DNA of 64,000 nt from Undaria pinnatifida. Its lineage: Eukaryota; Sar; Phaeophyceae; Laminariales; Alariaceae. The translations under genes and the position numbers were made by a program. The first letter of the stretch is position 1. Each line of letters begins with the position of its first letter. The notes under the pieces are model-generated. The model searched no databases and had not been told where the DNA came from. It saw nothing but the letters and a program-made list of their open reading frames with translations. Shown in pieces: positions 48,001 to 53,030 of the stretch. Location: positions 12,277,022-12,341,021 of the forward strand of contig JABAKD010000004.1 in the NCBI GenBank assembly GCA_012845835.1, given 5' to 3'.

Positions 48001-48891
48001 AGCGATATCAGTCCATATCATAAAACAACGTGTTTTTTCAGAAACGATATGGGTCTATGCCGTAGGGCTTGTTCGGCGGCTTGTCGCGGAAAATAGATGG
48101 CTATGAGGCGTCTTGCCGAGAACAGGACCGAATATTTAGTCGAGAGGGCGTCGTTGGAGCTGCGCGAGAGTCGTATAGGTGAGGATAAAAGAGTCGTTGG
48201 ATGGCTACATTTCCCCCTTTCGACTCGATGTTTAGGTTTCACAACAACGCTCACCAACCTTCTCCTCCCCGCGTTGCCTCCGGCGATGGTACGCTCGCCG
48301 TCTCTACGAAACCCTTCAGCGAGTGCACGTGTCCATCAGTGTTGCGGTTATGACAAAGTCGCTGTATGGAGACGTTCTCCTGCTTTGAGGCCATATTACG
48401 ACCATCAACCTTGCCTCCCTCGCCCCTCCCTTTCCCCGCTGTGCATCCGGTGACTCCGTCCCCACCAAACCTTTCAGCGAGTGCGCCTGTCTATCGGAGG
48501 CGCCGACGCTCGCCACTTCCATCCAATCACCCGAGACCTTCCCGACGACCCTACCCCTAACCCTTGTTTGGAGGGACGGGACGGGGTTTCCACCGGCCCG
48601 GTTGTGGATTCGAGACAGACCGTGCCGTCCGTTGTGGGCACGAACGTTGCGGGAACAGGGCAGGGAACAGGCGTCACAAGACGACTTCTACGTGTCCATA
48701 CTGGCGGGGGCTACGCCTCTCGCGTCAGCCTGCCCGTGCCCCGTAGCGACGGAGAAAGTTCTGAACAGCCGGGCAGGGTGGTTGGAGAAGAAACCAGAGG
48801 AAGGAACCTAAACGGGAGAGCGGGGATCGATAGCGAGGGTCGTGAGGTGGACTGCCAGGGCGCGAGGAACAACGGTGCGTGTGTGTTTTAG
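17692..48891 (+). CDS. membrane-anchored CocE/NonD-type (X-Pro dipeptidyl-peptidase, S15-like) serine hydrolase, 19 exons
   Basis: Alpha/beta hydrolase of the S15/CocE/NonD group, which cleave peptide, ester or acyl bonds; the substrate cannot be told. Nineteen exons join with consistent phases to 4167 nt (1388 residues). Order: Ser/Pro-rich cytosolic head and one membrane segment (about 76-99), so a type II anchor is likely; hydrolase start (TTRDGVK, LAMDIWIP); RYYRS and DVRGTGASFG (190-241); nucleophile elbow GASYEG (Ser278); FFFWDVFDDVSHPGG (303-317); SGWLDA (Asp613); GPWNHGG (His640); then the C-terminal jelly roll with VTGYPVVSLWVSAADD, YVTEGCFRAEHR, RVDAQPLEKG, LMPTSF, RLSIGGADARHF and SRVSLPVPR. 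It is about twice the usual family length because of low-complexity inserts in exons 9, 12 and 13. Exons are only 13% of the gene. Confidence 0.9.
19130..20680 (+). mobile_element. SINE fragments and family-B repeat in hydrolase intron 1
   Basis: 19150-19225 carries the B-box-like GTGAGTTCGAATCCCCCCGA and the following GTATAAATTCGTGGGG of the SINE at 30906-31205. 19250-19490 is family B (TTTGCAAGCTGYGTGTGATA core). 20510-20670 carries the SINE central domain (GGGAATGCTGAACCCT, then GCGCGATAAC) and the tail CACGGCTTGTCCAGA. Confidence 0.8.
20720..21640. repeat. imperfect minisatellite, units about 110-170 nt
   Basis: Begins with a short ATCAATC repeat (20728-20785). Units follow at about 20785, 20905, 21020, 21145, 21250 and 21490. 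Each has a TTTTACCG-TTTTCTCC-CTGAAA-CACTCACGCAACGG-GTGCGAA-GTGACCAATG order. Confidence 0.8.
21660..22476 (+). repeat. array of decayed copies of the exon-2 acceptor region
   Basis: Copies at about 21711-21790, 22095-22179 and 22270-22350 precede the true exon at 22477. Each has a T-rich CGTTTTTCG tract, a GAAGAG-TTCGAACGCGTTTCG-like start and ACGAACGACTGGTGGGGGCT or a variant, matching exon 2. The units are tandem and decayed, some with stops. Confidence 0.87.
22477..22651 (+). CDS. hydrolase exon 2
   Basis: Runs from VRTRFAGETDDE through NDWWGLHAGDD to MRKGVDLHTSYITTRDGVK, the 'RDGVxL' start of the hydrolase fold. The acceptor ttggaag is weak; a stronger acceptor (ctaagcag, exon start 22588, phase 0) would give a shorter exon. 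Donor GTGGGC. Confidence 0.8.
22770..23605. repeat. (CCCGA)n array, about 160 copies, with a CCCGG block
   Basis: Almost perfect pentanucleotide array in hydrolase intron 2; 23557-23588 is a run of CCCGG. Register slips occur at about 22860 and 23441. Open frames on both strands are repeat artefacts. Confidence 0.99.
23616..23652 (+). repeat. decayed copy of the 3' end and donor of hydrolase exon 2
   Basis: CACGTCCTATGTC then AAGGGACGGGGTGAAGGTG, against CACCTCCTATATC then AAGGGACGGAGTAAAGGTG at the true exon end. The copy sits immediately beyond the CCCGA array, so the array lies between exon and copy. Confidence 0.85.
23868..23970. repeat. TATATTACTA repeat
   Basis: AT-rich 10-nt repeat in hydrolase intron 2. 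Confidence 0.9.
25223..25299 (+). CDS. hydrolase exon 3
   Basis: LAMDIWIPSKALAERGSLPV then VFHQA plus two bases of the next Arg. Matches the 'LAxDxxxP...LPxxxxQxRY' strand-loop of the family. Acceptor tgtaatag, donor GTGAGC. Confidence 0.93.
25640..26713 (+). repeat. array of decayed copies of the exon-4 acceptor and 5' end
   Basis: Best copies at 25640-25726, 25940-26027, 26230-26308 and 26342-26409. Each has AAACCGCCT-ATATCT-GCCAACTCCCAAG followed by GTACTACCGCTCAGCAACCC or a close variant, which is the true junction (26680-26740). The first copy retains about 60 nt of exon (through AATCGTCAAC). Extra units keep only the intronic part. Confidence 0.93.
26714..26906 (+). CDS. hydrolase exon 4: oxyanion-hole region
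   Basis: YYRSATLRWPFNLIVNGG to VSVDVRGTGASFG and GPWSPEEQQ. The DVRGTGxSFG segment is a family signature. Acceptor ctccccaag, donor GTGTCG (a weak donor). Confidence 0.97.
26933..27184. mobile_element. MITE-like element, copy 1
   Basis: Terminal inverted repeat GGGTACCCCGATTTAA and TTAACTCGGGGTACCC around about 220 nt, in hydrolase intron 4. No transposase. Target-site duplication not clear. Confidence 0.75.
27225..27625. repeat. 10-nt repeat AGTATGTGAC, about 40 copies
   Basis: Array of AGTATGTGAC/AGTATGTGCC/ATAGTATGTG variants in hydrolase intron 4. Three minus-strand frames stay open only because of the repeat. Confidence 0.96.
27889..28086. mobile_element. MITE-like element, copy 2
   Basis: GGGTACCCCGATTCAAGAGC at the left end and AAATCGGGGTACCC at the right; internal GTGACAAGCAAG and CATGCCGATTTGACCGCT are shared with copy 1. 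A partial relative lies at about 45195-45300. Confidence 0.78.
28409..28534 (+). CDS. hydrolase exon 5: nucleophile elbow
   Basis: DSMEVLDWIDRQLWSNGKVA then LWGASYEGT. The GxSYxG motif carries the nucleophile Ser278, codon AGC at 28481-28483. Phase 0 at both ends; acceptor gcgagcag, donor GTATGT. Confidence 0.98.
28661..28737 (+). repeat. dead copy of the 3' half of hydrolase exon 5 (nucleophile exon)
   Basis: Reads WALWGARYNGTGAFFTARL then RHFTV against VALWGASYEGTSAFFTSLL then RHPTV in the true exon. The nucleophile Ser codon is AGG (Arg) at 28684-28686 and the donor GT is lost (GTG then CTG). The frame is still open. Best read as a decaying intronic duplicate; an alternative exon is less likely. 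Confidence 0.92.
28763..28845. repeat. (TTTCTG)n hexanucleotide repeat
   Basis: About 13 units in hydrolase intron 5, right after the dead exon copy. Confidence 0.97.
29028..29123 (+). CDS. hydrolase exon 6
   Basis: VCCCPMFFFWDVFDDVSHPG then GVPMKHFSSNWQ. Matches the family's 'DVYxDxxFPGG...W' segment. Phase 0 at both ends; acceptor cccttcag, donor GTGCGT. Confidence 0.93.
29740..29979 (-). mobile_element. tRNA-derived SINE, antisense copy
   Basis: Reverse complement of the element at 51727-51990. On the minus strand it begins CGCCCCGGGGGTCTAGTGG (A-box region), has GTTCGATTCC (B box) and later the shared central domain with GAATTCTTCTCGC and GAAGGCAC. Located in hydrolase intron 6. Confidence 0.88.
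30090..30640. repeat. imperfect ~120-nt tandem repeat
   Basis: Units share CGCATCGTTGAAGGCCTA, GCTACTGCACTTAGTTACA and GTGTCGCGACG; about three to four copies in hydrolase intron 6. Confidence 0.8.
30507..31020 (+). repeat. 267-nt tandem duplication carrying the SINE head
   Basis: The segment starting CGAATCGCTGAATCCCTGAG is present at about 30507 and again at about 30774. Each copy contains a SINE head (A and B boxes). Only the second is followed by the SINE body. Confidence 0.85.
30906..31205 (+). mobile_element. tRNA-derived SINE, sense copy
   Basis: Head GGTCGCCCCGGTGGCGTATC with B-box-like GGGTTTGAATCCCC, then GTATAAATTCGTGGGG, the central domain ATTGCTGAACCCTATGCGCG, and the tail CACGGCTTGTCCAGA ending in an AT-rich run. 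Lies just upstream of hydrolase exon 7. A head-only copy lies at 30650-30740. Confidence 0.85.
31264..31400 (+). CDS. hydrolase exon 7
   Basis: GFNDALDSGWVQSTGW then ARIFLEGVTPVTPEDSWGYQ to IIGHK. Reads into the cap region, with the GVxPV segment of the family. Acceptor tatgtgcag; the donor GTGAGA follows phase-2 AA, so the next exon completes Lys. Confidence 0.88.
31440..31797 (+). repeat. four decayed copies of the exon-8 acceptor and 5' end
   Basis: Copies near 31447-31500, 31518-31578, 31585-31640 and 31680-31740, spaced about 70-95 nt. Each has a CGACCGT-TACCAG core followed by a relative of GATAACTGGAGCATCCTGAA and GGACGATCAC, as at the true junction 31780-31835. Confidence 0.9.
31798..31975 (+). 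CDS. hydrolase exon 8
   Basis: DNWSILKDDHIRYMDDTSKH to GKPSAKAAK. Matches 'H..N.D.......YRDD' of the family. Acceptor actttccag, donor GTATGG, ends in phase 0. Confidence 0.92.
32135..32205. repeat. 14-nt repeat GATGAGAGCGGTGT
   Basis: Five tandem copies in hydrolase intron 8. Confidence 0.95.
32313..32510 (+). mobile_element. possible second SINE-like family, copy 1
   Basis: Shares with 41590-41760 the order GTGGTTCGCTTCAAATCCCC (B-box-like), AAGTTGAAAAGGG-like, AAATTAGCCAC and GTAACCCGGCAA. No A box was identified with confidence. Confidence 0.5.
32640..32880 (+). repeat. family-B dispersed repeat
   Basis: Shares TTTGCAAGCTGCGTGTGAT, CGATCGCGCGTGTTACGG, a CAGGTCGG...GACTCCCCT segment and GAGGGGGACAAAA with 19250-19490. 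Shorter pieces are at 8758-8830 and 27700-27765. Confidence 0.82.
33262..33851 (+). CDS. hydrolase exon 9: low-complexity insert and catalytic Asp
   Basis: The first 165 or so residues are hydrophilic and of low complexity (VFRSPSPDKDTVDNLENNTD onward), then LPFYLHVSGWLDASAHAAVM supplies catalytic Asp613. Open for 590 nt with correct phases at both ends. An internal GTGAGT at 33628 could allow an alternative splice that skips part of the insert. Donor GTGGAG. Confidence 0.85.
33871..34280 (+). repeat. decayed copies of the 3' end of hydrolase exon 9
   Basis: 33871-33905 has TTATTTGCACGTGCCCGGCT (exon: TTATCTGCACGTTTCAGGCT). 34222-34279 has GCGTACGCGGCAGTGGTGGC then TCATGGACCTCCCGTACCGG (exon: GCGCACGCGGCAGTGATGGC then TCATGACGCTCCCGTGCAGG). 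The donor GT remains only as GGTAGAG. Confidence 0.87.
34534..34614 (+). CDS. hydrolase exon 10: catalytic His
   Basis: GAELLVGPWNHGGHQHVRPH then HITTMSK. GPWNH is the family histidine motif (His640). Acceptor tattggcag, donor GTGAGT. Confidence 0.97.
34615..35350 (+). repeat. decayed copies of the 3' end and donor of hydrolase exon 10
   Basis: 34767-34818 and 35293-35350 repeat GGCCTCACCACATCACCACT-like sequence, then CGAAGTGAGTATC-like and CAATGG-like, as at the exon end (34588-34632). The spacer also repeats (GATCTAGATCGT, GTTGCGAGATGTTGTG variants). Confidence 0.8.
35599..35740 (+). CDS. hydrolase exon 11
   Basis: FDFRTEVSGFFVRCLSSAPE, then a charged tail DRTDGDKKSK. Matches the 'FxxExxxFFDxxLKG' helix that follows the His motif. 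Acceptor attcggcag, donor GTGCGT. Confidence 0.92.
35755..35817. repeat. TTGTTC-rich repeat
   Basis: TTCTTGTTCTTG-type repeat at the start of hydrolase intron 11. Confidence 0.9.
35840..36320. repeat. ~45-50-nt minisatellite, about ten copies
   Basis: Units with AGTCATTTCAGGTCGAAGTA then CTCCAGGTACTCGCGAGTAC and variants, in hydrolase intron 11. The inner CTCGCGAG is palindromic. Confidence 0.93.
36552..36622 (+). repeat. decayed copy of the exon-12 acceptor region
   Basis: ATTGGACGTGCCGCCAG, TACCGTTCACGG and CGCCCTCGCCCGATGG are matched at 36713-36800 by ATTGGGCGTGCGGCCAG, GACCGTTAACGA and CACTCGCCCGATGG, the proposed exon start. Confidence 0.82.
36732..37259 (+). CDS. hydrolase exon 12: long low-complexity insert
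   Basis: About 160 residues of Gly/Ser/Pro/Glu-rich sequence, then KARPRVRFFTHQ, the 'VxxFxxGxNxW' strand of the jelly roll. Phase 0 at the 3' end (donor GTGAGA). The 5' boundary (acceptor cgtgcggccag) was chosen because it keeps phase 0 and because that junction is echoed upstream; other in-frame acceptors are possible. Confidence 0.7.
37310..39235. repeat. 10-nt repeat GATAGTACCT/GATAGTACCC, about 190 copies
   Basis: 1.9-kb array with C/T, GTAGCT and AATACC variants, and occasional 11-nt GATAGGTAGCT units, in hydrolase intron 12. A higher-order pattern of about 400-500 nt is visible. The 540-residue minus-strand frame is a repeat artefact. Confidence 0.98.
39300..39395. repeat. AACTGATA(G/T)TC repeat
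   Basis: About eight degenerate 11-nt units. Confidence 0.85.
39994..40605 (+). CDS. hydrolase exon 13: jelly-roll strand plus acidic insert
   Basis: Begins EEHWHEANTFPSVPQNKDDF, continuing the 'W...D.WPP' strand, and then LFLGKILPP. This is followed by some 170 residues of Ser/Thr/Asp/Glu-rich insert. 204 codons, phase 0 at both ends; acceptor gttatcag, donor GTGAGG. Confidence 0.87.
41320..41454 (+). CDS. hydrolase exon 14
   Basis: LTLSQDSRGEEELHELAVDL to MTEFLSLISYQ, an acidic helix-like insert. Phase 0 at both ends; donor GTAAGA is strong, acceptor ccccgaag is weak. Confidence 0.78.
41590..41760 (+). mobile_element. possible second SINE-like family, copy 2
   Basis: GGTTGGCTTCAAGTCCCGCA, AAGTTGAAAAGGG, AAAATTAGCCAC and CGTAACCCGGCAAATAACAC align in order with 32313-32510. 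In hydrolase intron 14. Confidence 0.5.
42750..43281 (+). repeat. tandem copies (~130-150 nt) ending at the exon-15 acceptor
   Basis: Units contain CGTTTTGTCTCCGTACATGG-like, TGTTTGTGGCGGTGTTTGTA-like, GACGACTGCG-like and GTGCATTTTGTGTGC-like sequence followed by CTTTTTCTGCTCG. The last unit ends in the true acceptor GTTTTCGCAG at 43281. Confidence 0.85.
43282..43344 (+). CDS. hydrolase exon 15
   Basis: 21 codons: MDGLRSNHLRFTSPPLKQDM then E. Matches the family segment 'LxFTSxPLxxDxEVTG'. Acceptor gttttcgcag, donor GTACGT, phase 0. Confidence 0.95.
44027..44310. repeat. 95-nt tandem repeat, three copies
   Basis: Near-identical units starting CTCCGACAATTGTCCGCTCT (CAATTG at 44031, 44126 and 44221), in hydrolase intron 15. 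The high identity suggests a recent expansion. Confidence 0.97.
44680..44720 (+). repeat. short CCCTAA-like tract before the exon-16 acceptor
   Basis: CCTAACCCTGTCCCTGACCC then TAACCCTACTCC, ending about 25 nt from the acceptor at 44747. Confidence 0.85.
44748..44842 (+). CDS. hydrolase exon 16
   Basis: VTGYPVVSLWVSAADDLANL then DVFVYLQAVKP. Core strands of the C-terminal jelly roll. Acceptor ttgctacag, donor GTAAGA, ends in phase 2. Confidence 0.97.
44865..45045. repeat. GATGA-rich repeat
   Basis: Degenerate TTGATGA/TGATGACATG units in hydrolase intron 16. Confidence 0.8.
46183..46288. repeat. (CCCTAA)n interstitial telomere-like repeat
   Basis: About 16 units of CCCTAA with AGCCCT, CCCCAC and CCCCAA interruptions, in hydrolase intron 16, ending about 63 nt before the exon-17 acceptor. 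It is surrounded by gene sequence, so it is not a chromosome end. Confidence 0.97.
46352..46465 (+). CDS. hydrolase exon 17
   Basis: TGLSIYVTEGCFRAEHRYEA to ALPGVPIH. Matches 'YVTEGxxRAxHR'. Acceptor gaccgatag, donor GTACGT; phase 2 at both ends. Confidence 0.96.
47853..47949 (+). CDS. hydrolase exon 18
   Basis: YRRVDAQPLEKGRPVELKFK then LMPTSFKFLKGQ. Matches 'DAxPLxPGxxxxLxFxLxPTSxxFxxGH'; the usual final His is absent. Acceptor gttctcaag, donor GTATGC. Confidence 0.97.
48250..48365 (+). repeat. decayed copy of the exon-19 acceptor and 5' end
   Basis: CCTCCGGCGATGGTACGCTC, ACGAAACCCTTCAGCGAGTG and CACGTGTCCATCAGTG correspond to GCATCCGGTGACTCCGTC, ACCAAACCTTTCAGCGAGTG and CGCCTGTCTATCGGAG at the true junction (48450-48500). 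Confidence 0.9.
48478..48891 (+). CDS. hydrolase exon 19 (terminal)
   Basis: RVRLSIGGADARHFHPITRD opens the exon (family 'RxSIxGxDxxHF'), and the last strand is VHTGGGYASRVSLPVPR, the usual C-terminal 'SxLxLPV'. A hydrophilic tail of about 50 residues follows to TAG at 48889-48891. A GTGCGT donor shortly before the stop could lead to another exon, but none was recognised. Confidence 0.9.
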   Translation, partial: RVRLSIGGADARHFHPITRDLPDDPTPNPCLEGRDGVSTGPVVDSRQTVPSVVGTNVAGTGQGTGVTRRLLRVHTGGGYASRVSLPVPRSDGESSEQPGRVVGEETRGRNLNGRAGIDSEGREVDCQGARNNGACVF

Positions 48892-51726
48892 TTCTTTTTA
48901 TCCACGTTATAGAACTGGAAACAATATCTTACACAAATTCGAAGTTGTTTGTTCTCATAAAACGCGGGTGCACTTCGTCTGTATACCCATCTATACATCG
49001 TCCGTGCCAATTGTCCATCTTCGCAGAGATATCCTTGGAAGTACGATCTTTGTGGGCACAAACTGCGTGCGGTGATGCAGGCTGCGCCGCACAGCTAGCA
49101 TTTTTCAGATCCACTCGCTTTGCCTGCTTAAGAGTTGACTTCGACTCAGTTTAACACGCCTTGTCTGCCTTGCAATGGTTGGCCTAACAATGGTTGGAGA
49201 AGGCTCTTGGAGTGGTGAAGCATCGCATGGCATTTACCTAGTTGGTATGTATTATTTTTCAGATTCGCGCGCGTTGCCTGCCTAATAATGGCTTGAGAAC
49301 GTTTTGATTGGCGCTTTTCACTCACCTTGTCCGCCTCAGCATAACTTCTGGGTGTAGTTAGAATGCCGAAGCGCTCCAAAGCGTCTCCAGAACGCCGGTG
49401 AGGATGAACCCTCCGACGTTGAGATGGAAAGTGAAAGTCATCAATACCTGGTACCTGGTATGCTTCTTTGACTTTTTGCCTTTTTTTGCGTTGCGTTATT
49501 TTTTTTCCTGTGCACCAGATACTTGGTGAGGAGGGAGGAGACCTCGTTCCAATGGTGATTTGTTTTGTGGGGAATCGTGACTGTTTTAACCAGTCGCGAC
49601 TTTGTTTTAACGAGTCGTGATTTCTTTTTACAGTGACGCTTATTATTCGGGGTTTGTCTTTGTCCGGTTCCTCGGCCTTGCCCGGCGTCCAACAGTTGCA
49701 CCTCCGAGGAAGGAAAGCGTGGCGCAGATTCTCCGACAAAGGCGGCCATGCAGTCAGCCAAATTCGAACTTGGGATTGTTGGCGGTTGACGCTGCCGGGA
49801 ATGGACCTGACAGGGGGAATGGAGCACCGCAGCAGAGGACCTGGGCGGGTGTTGGTTGGCACGTTCGTCGTCGGAGTGAGGGGTGGTTGCCTCTCTCCGA
49901 GACCACCTCCGACAAGGAACACTCCCGATTGTTTGAAGACTGCTGATGAAGCCGCAGGGTTGAGCAATGGCAGCCTCAATGGTAGCCTCAATCAGTAGAC
50001 AGATATTGTACTGCCCTCGAGGGCGATCAGTATACTGGAGTGCAGCAAGATACTGGCCGTCCCGAAACGATTCTAAGAGTCAAGTACGTTTCCAAACCAG
50101 TTCAAAAAGTTTGACGTGATTCCATGCGGGGGAGAAATAAGCTGGACTCGATCAAAGCTCAATTTGCTTTGAAACTGCGTGCCTTGCGCACAATGGCTGT
50201 CGTTCAGGTACACAAGAGGCAAGAGGGGGTGCGTGCTACTCCCGGGTGATCCAATGTTAGTGTTAGTATTAGTATGGCAGCCACACGTTACGTCACGGGA
50301 TACGGTGCCTTACGGTCACGCCCCCCTCCCAACAAATTGGCAGACGATACAGGTACAAGCATTGTAACAGCATCAGTAGCAGTGGAAGCAGTGGCGGTAC
50401 AAGCTTTACAGCAACGAAAAAGTTTCGCTGTGTTGTCAGCAGCTTGCTTGTAGGCTGTATCATATTGTACAGAATCGGCTAATACTTGGGTTCTCCGATC
50501 GCTATGCTCCTATTCTATTGACATGTAGGCGCAGTACTACTGCTATATTGCTTCAGTTGCCCGTTTTCTGTGATCTGGGTCATCTTTTCAAATCATGGAA
50601 CCACACCCCTGGCGCAACAGGCTCAAAACCCACAGATTTTACGGACTATCACTAGAGTATCATGATTTAGTTGCTGAGAGGATGTTAACGGAATAGTCGG
50701 CAACCACTTATCCCCGACGGCTAGAACCGCTGTCCGCCACAAGCACTGATACCCACCTCCTGTTGTTTGTAAGGTTGCTGTAGGTTTCGTAAGGCCATCG
50801 TTTCTGCTAAGCAACCTGTGGTGCGATTGTTGGTTACTCAGCAGCGGCGGCGGTGTTCACGACCGCTGTTGTACTGCAGCACTAGCATTCAATTTGGCAT
50901 CTTCACCTCATCTTCTGCAAGGTATATCCTCACCACACACTACTGTACGTTTTCTACACGGCTGTCACTGCTGTCACTGCTGTTTAGACTGTGCTGTGTT
51001 GGACCGTCGAGCGAAGTGAGTTTAACAGTAGGAGTGCGACGCTATCCCGAGACGCTGCTGCATGAGCGCGATGGAGGCTACCCAACAACACACACACAAG
51101 ATGAAGACGGTGGGTGTGTGGTTGATTGGGCACGTGTTTGCGTTGTCCCGAGTCATCGTGCGTTCTGCATGCCACGCGTTATGTGCGGTAAGTACCGACC
51201 AGCAAAAGCATCAGCTATTAGTATGATACCAGGTGGCAACATTAACAGGTACAACATATTAGGGAAATAAGCAAAAACGGATAGTCTACACCCGGTCCAT
51301 TTTCTCTCAGAAGCGGGTACCCTACAGTTGAGAATCATGTCCAAACACATCCCACGAGGCAGACGATTTATTTGCAATCGAACAACCTTAATCTTTCGTT
51401 TCTTCTGTTCTAACCTTGTTTTTTCCGACAGCTACAGTAGGGCTAGACTAGACCTATAGCGAAAGGTATCTCGTGCCGCACGAACATCGATAACAAGAGC
51501 AGAAAAAGGCATAAGACAGTGCTCAATTCGACCAGCACCAATTCAGGCATTACTCGCCGGGATGATACCCTCCTCTCCTCTGCTATCCTATCCTATATGC
51601 TATTTTTGGGCCTGTAAGGTTAGGACGATCCTGCTCAACGATTCACCCGTGGGTTGTGATAGCAGAGGGGTCGGTGCAACACCATGGTGTGGACATGCCG
51701 TCAGAAGCTTGCAGTAGTGTATCTTA
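48892..51726. other. stretch downstream of the hydrolase gene, no gene recognised
   Basis: Frames of 90-280 codons are open on both strands between 49146 and 49998, but without family motifs. Those on the minus strand are rich in Arg/Pro/Ser and look like chance frames in GC-rich DNA. A further 3' exon of the hydrolase cannot be excluded at about 49700-49946. Confidence 0.45.
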
Positions 51727-52040
51727 GCCGGTCGCCCCGGTGGTCTAGTTGTTACCTTTGAATACTGCTAGCGTTCTAGTCCTTGAGTTCGATTCCCATC
51801 GTGGTGAGATTTTTACTTCATTTGCGAAAAAGCAAGGAAAAAAGGATCAACTGCTGAGAGCGCCTAGCAGCGTGGGTAGGTACAATTCGACGCGAGTCGA
51901 CAAGGGAAGAGAATGCTGAATTCTTCTCGCGATAAAAACGAAGGCACGTACCGTAGTAGGGAGGAGGGAAAAGGGCCGCTAAATTGACACCGGATCTGAG
52001 GTACTACTGGGAGGGAGCACGGGAGTAGTGCGGGGATGTA
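51727..52040 (+). mobile_element. tRNA-derived SINE, sense copy
   Basis: Head GGTCGCCCCGGTGGTCTAGT (A box) and GAGTTCGATTCCCATCG (B box), a middle part CTGCTGAGAGCGCCTAGCAG, then the central domain GAATGCTGAATTCTTCTCGC and AACGAAGGCACGTACC. It is the sense relative of 29740-29979. Confidence 0.88.
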
Positions 52041-52159
52041 ATAAATGGGGTGAAGAAGGAACTATTCTTCTTTTCATAAGAGAGCTGCTTGCGACTTGCG
52101 AGGGTAGTACTTTGGGGTCTTTGCTTTTTTCCGCACCTCTCATACTCTTCAACAGCCAA

Positions 52160-53030
52160 CCTCCTCGGGTCTAACTTCGTCACAACTCACATGATGTTTT
52201 CATGATGACTTGCTGCATGTGTTCATGGCAACTCACACGATGTTCCAGAAACAATAAAAAAAGGAGACGTGCTCATGACAACTCGACGCGTGCAAGGATT
52301 GAGGTTGCGCTATTGTGCTGTTGACTCAAACTTTTTCTGAATGACGGGATTCTGTAATAGAGTGTCGGTATAGCTGGCAATAGATTCGGTAAGATAGTCC
52401 GCAGAGTCATGGTCTATTGGCCACTTAGAATATTCCGTTCATGAGAATCTTCTTACCGGAAGGTGGGAGGCAAAGGACGCAGGGGTATCAGCTTCGCTTA
52501 GAGACAGCACCGGTTCTTCTTACTAGTTTCTCATTATTATTGGCATTGAGCTACGAGAAGAACCGGTGCTGCCTCCAAGCGAAGCTGATACCCCTGCGTC
52601 CTTTCCCTTCCACCTTCCGGCATCACGACTCCTTCACAATTCCTTAACTTCTTTTTTCTTTTTTCTTTTATAATAATATTTTTCGTGGTACACCTATTAA
52701 TAGGCTATGGCATTGCTCATGGGGGAAAGTACGTATTCTTCGCCACATCAGGTTTTGCCTGAGAGGGGCATTATGGTATTAATAACAGCATAATAGTATA
52801 ATAGTATATAGACTAGTCATATAAGCAATAATATAGATCTCCTCAAGCGAAGAGCCTCATAAAACGCATCAGTAATGGTACACATCTACTGTAGCGTGCA
52901 TCACAATTCACGAGATGCGTTCATGCATGACAAGTCACAAGATGTCTTCATGACTCGTGGCAACGAACGGCATGTTTGCATGGGAACTCGTGATATGTCT
53001 TCTTGGCAATTGACAAGGTGCGTTTGTCGC
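52160..53030. repeat. degenerate ~50-nt repeats with GTTCATGRCAACTCACRAGATG
   Basis: Scattered, decayed units at 52185-52290 and 52900-53025, interrupted by the hairpin locus. No coding signal. Confidence 0.6.
52456..52620. other. 165-nt near-perfect inverted repeat (hairpin)
   Basis: Arms 52456-52520 and 52556-52620 are 65 nt each and pair with four differences (one would be G-U in a plus-strand transcript); the loop is 35 nt. Arm ends are CCGGAAGGTGG and CCACCTTCCGG. Could be a precursor of small RNAs, a foldback MITE, or a recent inverted duplication. No obvious target-site duplication flanks it. Confidence 0.9.

Noticed and set aside
49146-49991. 281-codon minus-strand frame
   Set aside because: No motif, unusual composition, and equally long frames on the plus strand of the same segment. 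Kept only as a note on the stretch.
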